DNA from: Chloroflexota bacterium
GTDB taxonomy: Bacteria; Chloroflexota; UBA6077; JADZDV01
Direction: 5' to 3'
DNA length: 18,135 nucleotides
Assembly: GCA_020850915.1 (NCBI GenBank)
Contig: JADZDV010000449.1
Coordinates: 1-18,135 of the forward strand
Shown: in pieces, positions 14,157-18,135 of the stretch
Layout of the letters: each line of letters opens with the position of its first letter
Position numbering within the stretch: position 1 is the first letter of the stretch
Notes under the pieces: model-generated
Told to the model about the DNA's origin: nothing
The model's input: only the letters and a program-made list of their open reading frames with translations
Database searches by the model: none
Program-made: the position numbers and the translations under genes

Positions 14157-15587
14157 ATGGCGATTGAATCGGTCAACCCAGCGACTGATGAGGTCCTGAA
14201 GACGTTCGACCCGTACTCCGCGCGGCAGGTTGATGAGGCGCTGGGGCAGGCTCACGCCGCCTTCAAGGAGTGGCGCGAGACGAGCTTCGCCCAGCGCGCT
14301 GAACTGGTGCTGCGGGCGGCAGCGGTCCTGCGACAGAACAAGGAGCGTTTTGGCGAACTGATCGTTCTGGAGATGGGCAAGCCGATCGTCGAGGCGGTGG
14401 CCGAAATCGAGAAGTGCGCCTGGAACTGTGAGTTCTACGCGGAAAACGCGCAACGCTTCCTGACGGACGAGCACATTCCGTCAACCGGCCTGGACAGCTA
14501 TGTGGCCTACGAGCCGCTCGGCGTTGTACTGGCTGTCATGCCATGGAACTACCCGTTCTGGCAGGTCATCCGTTTCGCCGCGCCGGCGCTCATGGCGGGC
14601 AACGGCGCCGTCCTGAAGCATGCTTCGAACGTACCGCAGTGCGCGCTGGCGGTCGAGGAAGTGTTCCGTGATGCTGGGTTCCCGCGAGGGCTGTTCCGGA
14701 CGGTGCTGGTGCCGGGGAGCGGCGTAGAGCCGATCATCGCCGACCGCCGCATTCGGGCGGTGACGCTGACCGGTAGCGATCTCGCCGGCGAGCAGGTGGC
14801 CGCCGCGGCCGGCAGGCACCTCAAGAAGACGGTCATGGAGCTGGGCGGGTCCGACCCGTTCATCGTTCTGGCGGACGCCGACTTGCGCTCCTCGGCGGAG
14901 ACGGCCGCGCGGGCGCGCTTCCAGAACAGCGGTCAGAGCTGCATCGCGGCGAAGCGGTTCATCGTCGAGGAGTCGGTGGTGAACGAATGGGAAGAGCTGT
15001 TCAAGGCGGCTGTCGCCGCGATGAAGGTTGGCGATGGCATGGACCCGAGCACCCGCATCGGTCCGCTCGCCCGAGCGGACCTGGTGGACGCGCTTGAGCG
15101 CCAAGTTGTCGAATCCGTCGCCGCGGGTGCGAAGGTGGTGCTTGGCGGCAAGCGAATGAATCGGCGGGGCTACTTTTTCGAGCCAACCATCCTCTCCGGC
15201 GTCACAGACGAGATGGTCGCATTCCGCGAGGAGACGTTTGGCCCGGTGGCGCCGGTGATCCGGGCGAAGAGCGCGGAGCACGCTGTCGAGATGGCAAACG
15301 ACTCGGACTTCGGACTCGGGGGAGCCATCTGGACGGGTGACCTGGACAAGGGTCAGACGCTGGCTCGGCGGGTAGAGTCTGGCGCGGTGTTTGTCAACGG
15401 CATGACCGCCTCGGACCCGCGCCTGCCGTTCGGCGGCGTCAAGCGGAGCGGCTATGGACGCGAGCTGTCCGCCGTCGGGATTCGGGAGTTCGTGAACATT
15501 CAGACGATCTGGGTTGGTGCCGCGGTGGCTGCCCCGGTGGCTGCCCCGGTGGCCGCCACGGCCGCGGCCGCCGTCGCCTCTGAGTGA
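14157..15587 (+). CDS. NAD(P)-dependent aldehyde dehydrogenase, succinate-semialdehyde dehydrogenase-like
   Basis: A 476-residue ALDH-superfamily enzyme. The start, MAIESVNPAT, and the blocks VMPWNYPFWQVIRFAAPAL (128-146, oxyanion Asn131), LKHASN (153-158, cofactor Lys154), MELGGSDPF (general base Glu228) and NSGQSCIAAKRF (nucleophile Cys262) are the pattern of GabD1-type succinate-semialdehyde dehydrogenases, which oxidise succinate semialdehyde to succinate. Substrate is inferred from overall resemblance only. ATG 14157 has an excellent GGGAGGAG six bases upstream; an earlier in-frame ATG (14079) lies in the candidate promoter. Oddly, the family's usual end is followed by a roughly 22-residue Ala/Val/Pro tail (from about 454), made by a short tandem DNA repeat. 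It is a single gene closed by a hairpin. Confidence 0.93.
   Translation: MAIESVNPATDEVLKTFDPYSARQVDEALGQAHAAFKEWRETSFAQRAELVLRAAAVLRQNKERFGELIVLEMGKPIVEAVAEIEKCAWNCEFYAENAQRFLTDEHIPSTGLDSYVAYEPLGVVLAVMPWNYPFWQVIRFAAPALMAGNGAVLKHASNVPQCALAVEEVFRDAGFPRGLFRTVLVPGSGVEPIIADRRIRAVTLTGSDLAGEQVAAAAGRHLKKTVMELGGSDPFIVLADADLRSSAETAARARFQNSGQSCIAAKRFIVEESVVNEWEELFKAAVAAMKVGDGMDPSTRIGPLARADLVDALERQVVESVAAGAKVVLGGKRMNRRGYFFEPTILSGVTDEMVAFREETFGPVAPVIRAKSAEHAVEMANDSDFGLGGAIWTGDLDKGQTLARRVESGAVFVNGMTASDPRLPFGGVKRSGYGRELSAVGIREFVNIQTIWVGAAVAAPVAAPVAATAAAAVASE
15524..15557 (+). repeat. 12-base tandem repeat in the 3' end of the aldehyde dehydrogenase gene
   Basis: GGTGGCTGCCCC occurs twice head to tail (15524-15535, 15536-15547), followed by a partly degenerate third copy (15548-15557). 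It encodes V-A-A-P repeats in the low-complexity C-terminal tail. Slippage or unequal exchange is the likely origin. Confidence 0.8.
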
Positions 15588-15600
15588 GATAGCAGAGCGG

Positions 15601-15628
15601 ATGGCCCGACCGGGCTGTGTCGGGCCAT
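15601..15628 (+). terminator. Hairpin terminator after the aldehyde dehydrogenase gene
   Basis: ATGGCCCGAC (15601-15610) and GTCGGGCCAT (15619-15628) form a perfect 10-bp stem with an 8-base loop, 14 bases after the stop codon. The following GCTCCCC is not T-rich, so this is either a U-less terminator or an mRNA-stabilising 3' hairpin. Confidence 0.6.
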
Positions 15629-15654
15629 GCTCCCCGGGCGTCCTTGATTCTCCG

Positions 15655-15693
15655 AATTGTGCGTTTGATGTCTCAGACCGCGCAATTGTGCGT
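15655..15693 (+). repeat. Pair of direct repeats upstream of ftsH
   Basis: AATTGTGCGT occurs at 15655-15664 and again at 15684-15693, start-to-start spacing 29 bases, close to three helical turns. The sequence is locally more AT-rich than its surroundings, and the pair lies in the ftsH upstream region (15629-15803). It could be two binding sites for one regulator. It does not match the CIRCE heat-shock element. Confidence 0.35.
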
Positions 15694-15803
15694 GGCATTC
15701 GGCACGCGGCCCGTTCGGAGATCGAGAGGCTGTCTTTCGCGGCGGTGGGATGCGCGCGGGCGGATGGCTTCGCCGAGGCGCGGCGCCAGGTCAGGAGCGA
15801 TCG

Positions 15804-17900
15804 GTGAGATTCAGCACACGGAGCCTCCCACGAGACGCCTTGCGCCCGCGCCCGCCCGGTCCGGAAGAGCCGCGCGGTTCAGGCGAACGCCAGCGTGGAC
15901 GGCCTGTGCTCCACTCGCGGTGGTCGCTGGTCATCCTGATCATGCTCATCTCCATCAACTGGATCATGCGGCCGATTCTCTGGCCGGACCAGAAGCCCCG
16001 GGTGGTCGTTCCGTACACCGTGTTCCGGGAGCAGGTAGACGTCGGCAACGTTGTGGAGATCACGACCCGCGGCGATTCCATCCAGGGCACGTTGAAGCGC
16101 GCGCTGACGTACGCGCCCGCCGGCGAGCGACCGCTCACCTCCAACGAGTTTGAGACACGCGTCCCGTCGTTCGCCGATTCGGGGCTCGAGTCCCAGCTCC
16201 GGGCGCGTCAGGTGGTGATCAACGCCCGCTCTCTGGACGAAGGACGGTCGTGGTGGATGACGATTCTGCTCAGCTTTGGCCCAGCGCTGCTGTTCTTCGG
16301 GATGATCGTCTGGATGATGGGCAAGGCCGGTCGCGGCGCCGGCGGCCTCTTCAGCCTTGGCCGGAGCCGGGCGAGGCGTTACAACGCCGGCCAGCATCCG
16401 AGGATCACGTTCCAGGACGTCGCGGGCATCGAGGAGGCTGAAGCGGAGCTGGCGGAGATCGTCGATTTCCTGCGGCATCCGGAGAAATACCAGCGGCTTG
16501 GCGGCAGTATTCCGAAAGGAGTCCTGCTCGTCGGCCCGCCGGGCACTGGCAAGACGCTGCTGGCCCGGGCGGTGGCCGGAGAGGCGGGTGTCCCGTTCTT
16601 CAGCCTGAGCGGTTCCGAGTTCATCGAGATGGTGGTCGGCGTGGGAGCGGCGCGCGTCCGTGACCTGTTCGCGCAGGCTAAACGCGAGGCGCCCGCGATC
16701 ATCTTCGTGGACGAGCTTGACGCCATCGGCCGCCGCCGCGGCGGCGTGGCTACGATTGGCGGGCACGAAGAGCGGGAGCAGACCCTGAACCAGCTCCTGG
16801 TGGAGATGGACGGCTTTGACGCGCGACAGGCGGTGATCGTGTTGGCCGCGACGAACCGGTCGGACGTGCTCGACCCGGCTCTGCTGCGTCCCGGTCGCTT
16901 CGATCGTCGGGTGGTCGTGCAGCGACCGGACCGCGCCGGGCGCGAGGCAATCCTGAACGTACACACACGTGGCGTGCCGCTGGCGAGCGACGTTCGGCTC
17001 GTGGACGTCGCGGCCAGCACTCCCGGCCTGGTGGGCGCCGACCTCAGAAACCTGGTCAATGAGGCGGCGCTGCTTGCCGCCAGGCGCGAGCAGAACGTCG
17101 TGCGCGCCCGCGATTTCTCGGACGCGCTGGATCGCATCGTTCTGGGCGCGGCGCGGCCGCTCGTCATGCGCGAGGAGGACCGTTGCCGCACGGCGTACCA
17201 TGAGGCTGGCCACGCTCTGGTCGGGCTGCTCTGTCCCGAGGCGGACCCGGTCCGCAAGATCACCATCGTGCCCCGGGGCCAGGCGCTCGGCGCAACGTTC
17301 CAGCAGGCTGAAGACGACCGGTACAGCTACAGCGAGCCGTACTTGCGAGCGCGCATCGCGGGAGCGATGGGCGGTCGCGCGGCCGAGCACATCGTCTTTG
17401 ACGTTGTGACCACAGGCTGCGAGAACGACCTTCTGCAGGCGACGCAGCTTGCCAGGCGGATGGTGACCCGCTGGGGCATGAGCCGGGAAGTCGGGCCGGT
17501 CGCCCTGGTCCAGGAGGACGCTGGGGACTTCCTTGGCTCTGGCGAGACCAGTCGTCCGCGCGAGCTGAGTGAAACGCTGGCCGCGCAGGTGGACGAGGAA
17601 GTCCGCCGTTTGCTGGACGAGGGGTACCAGCGCGCGCTCGAGCTGCTGTCCGCCGAGCGATCAAAGCTGGAATCACTGGCCGCGGCGCTGCTGGAGCGGG
17701 AGTCTCTGGACGAGGAGGATGTGCGGCACGTCGTCGGCTTCCCCCCAAAGCGAGGAGCCGAGGCGTCTGAAGAGGACGGTCTGAGCGAGCTTGCACCGTC
17801 CTCCTCCGTTGAGGCGCGTCGCAATGGCGGAACGGCAATCCACAGGCGCGAGATGGCACCGGATGGCGGAAGAGCCCCGGGGATGAGCCCCGAGGAGTGA
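15804..17900 (+). CDS. ftsH: ATP-dependent zinc metalloprotease FtsH
   Basis: Membrane-anchored AAA+ protease that extracts and degrades misfolded membrane and regulatory proteins. In 698 residues: basic cytosolic leader (1-38), helix 1 (about 41-60), extracytoplasmic domain (61-149), helix 2 (151-172), AAA domain with Walker A GPPGTGKT (244-251), Walker [12 protein letters not shown] (299-309) and arginine fingers in [10 protein letters not shown] (360-369), then the peptidase with zinc site HEAGH (466-470) and third ligand Asp542 in [10 protein letters not shown]. The pore loop reads EMVVGVG (275-281), with Val277 where most FtsH proteins have Phe. GTG 15804 is fixed by AGGAG six bases upstream. 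A roughly 50-residue hydrophilic tail follows residue 648. It is convergent with the nuclease gene, 16 bases apart. Chloroflexota often carry several FtsH paralogues, so this may not be the only one. Confidence 0.96.
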   Translation: MRFSTRSLPRDALRPRPPGPEEPRGSGERQRGRPVLHSRWSLVILIMLISINWIMRPILWPDQKPRVVVPYTVFREQVDVGNVVEITTRGDSIQGTLKRALTYAPAGERPLTSNEFETRVPSFADSGLESQLRARQVVINARSLDEGRSWWMTILLSFGPALLFFGMIVWMMGKAGRGAGGLFSLGRSRARRYNAGQHPRITFQDVAGIEEAEAELAEIVDFLRHPEKYQRLGGSIPKGVLLVGPPGTGKTLLARAVAGEAGVPFFSLSGSEFIEMVVGVGAARVRDLFAQAKREAPAIIFVDELDAIGRRRGGVATIGGHEEREQTLNQLLVEMDGFDARQAVIVLAATNRSDVLDPALLRPGRFDRRVVVQRPDRAGREAILNVHTRGVPLASDVRLVDVAASTPGLVGADLRNLVNEAALLAARREQNVVRARDFSDALDRIVLGAARPLVMREEDRCRTAYHEAGHALVGLLCPEADPVRKITIVPRGQALGATFQQAEDDRYSYSEPYLRARIAGAMGGRAAEHIVFDVVTTGCENDLLQATQLARRMVTRWGMSREVGPVALVQEDAGDFLGSGETSRPRELSETLAAQVDEEVRRLLDEGYQRALELLSAERSKLESLAAALLERESLDEEDVRHVVGFPPKRGAEASEEDGLSELAPSSSVEARRNGGTAIHRREMAPDGGRAPGMSPEE

Positions 17901-17916
17901 ATTGGCGCGGGCTGTC

Positions 17917-18135
17917 TCAGCGCGGGCTAACGATGCCGGCCTTTTCCAGAACGGCGCCTTCCACGTAGATCGGTACATGGGAGCGCATCGCCAGGGCGAT
18001 CGCGTCGCTTGGCGCGGCGTCGACCTCTACCTGGCGGTTCTCCGTCGTCATGACGATCTTGGCGTAGAACGTCTGGTCGTTGACGTTGTTGACGACCACG
18101 TGCTGGACCCGGGCACCGAGGCTGTCCACGATGGA
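17917..18135 (-). CDS. Bifunctional nuclease family protein (DUF151), C-terminal part, cut by window edge
   Basis: The reverse strand is open from the right edge to a TGA at 17917-17919, giving the last 72 residues of a longer protein; the real start is outside the window. The segment VQHVVVNNVNDQTFYAKIV followed by VEVDAAPSDAIALAMR and VPIYV is the core of the DUF151/BFN domain, found in plant and bacterial proteins with reported RNase and DNase activity. The PSDAIALA stretch is the best-conserved part. Because the domain ends so near the C-terminus, any extra UVR or other domain would have to be upstream. Cellular substrate unknown. It converges on ftsH with no obvious terminator in the 16-base gap. 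Confidence 0.88.
   Translation of the reverse strand, partial: SIVDSLGARVQHVVVNNVNDQTFYAKIVMTTENRQVEVDAAPSDAIALAMRSHVPIYVEGAVLEKAGIVSPR

Noticed and set aside
17905..17930. GCGCGGGCT repeat between ftsH and the nuclease gene as a terminator
   Set aside because: The copies are direct, not inverted, so they form no stem.

Overview
The window is high-GC bacterial chromosome (roughly 65% by eye) with densely packed genes, tight overlaps and frequent GTG/TTG starts. The gene families (MoeA followed by a MoeA/periplasmic-binding-protein fusion, LpdA-LipB, a DtxR regulator with FeoA domain, FtsH, a DUF151 nuclease, and a carbamoyltransferase with DUF5989 and SxtJ-like neighbours) suggest a Chloroflexota bacterium, perhaps Thermomicrobia-like. 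This is inference from gene content. No rRNA, tRNA, CRISPR array, transposase or phage gene was seen.

Layout. (1) 1-822, minus: 5' part of a family 2 glycosyltransferase with a TPR-like tail, running off the left edge. (2) 939-3296, plus: DUF5989 protein, a small SxtJ-like membrane protein, and a NodU/SxtI-type carbamoyltransferase broken by an in-frame amber codon. It closes at a strong bidirectional hairpin shared with (3) a 105-aa orphan gene on the minus strand (3377-3694). (4) 3939-11062, minus: five tightly packed genes transcribed moeA, moeA-PBP fusion, lpdA, lipB, family 39-type membrane glycosyltransferase. (5) 11228-12771, plus: class 3 (Rhizobium etli-type) L-asparaginase followed by a receiver-only response regulator. 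(6) 12772-13247: about 476 bases with no believable gene. (7) 13248-17900, plus: DtxR/MntR-type metalloregulator, succinate-semialdehyde dehydrogenase-like enzyme, and FtsH protease. (8) 17917-18135, minus: 3' end of a bifunctional nuclease (DUF151) gene, convergent with ftsH and cut by the right edge.

How it fits together. The left third looks like a glycan or secondary-metabolite decoration locus: two glycosyltransferases flank a carbamoylation module whose enzyme appears damaged. The middle operon joins molybdenum cofactor maturation with lipoate-dependent dehydrogenase functions. The right part is mostly housekeeping: asparagine catabolism, metal-responsive regulation, aldehyde oxidation and membrane proteolysis.

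Most worth checking: the carbamoyltransferase has two lesions in conserved motifs (amber inside the HxxxH metal motif, and loss of the Asp in the usual HVDGT motif); the DtxR-type regulator has a metal site matching neither the Fe type nor the Mn type; FtsH has Val where the pore-loop Phe is expected; and a 105-aa gene of unknown family has unusually clear expression signals. I saw no clear evidence of a wholly new defence or mobile system.
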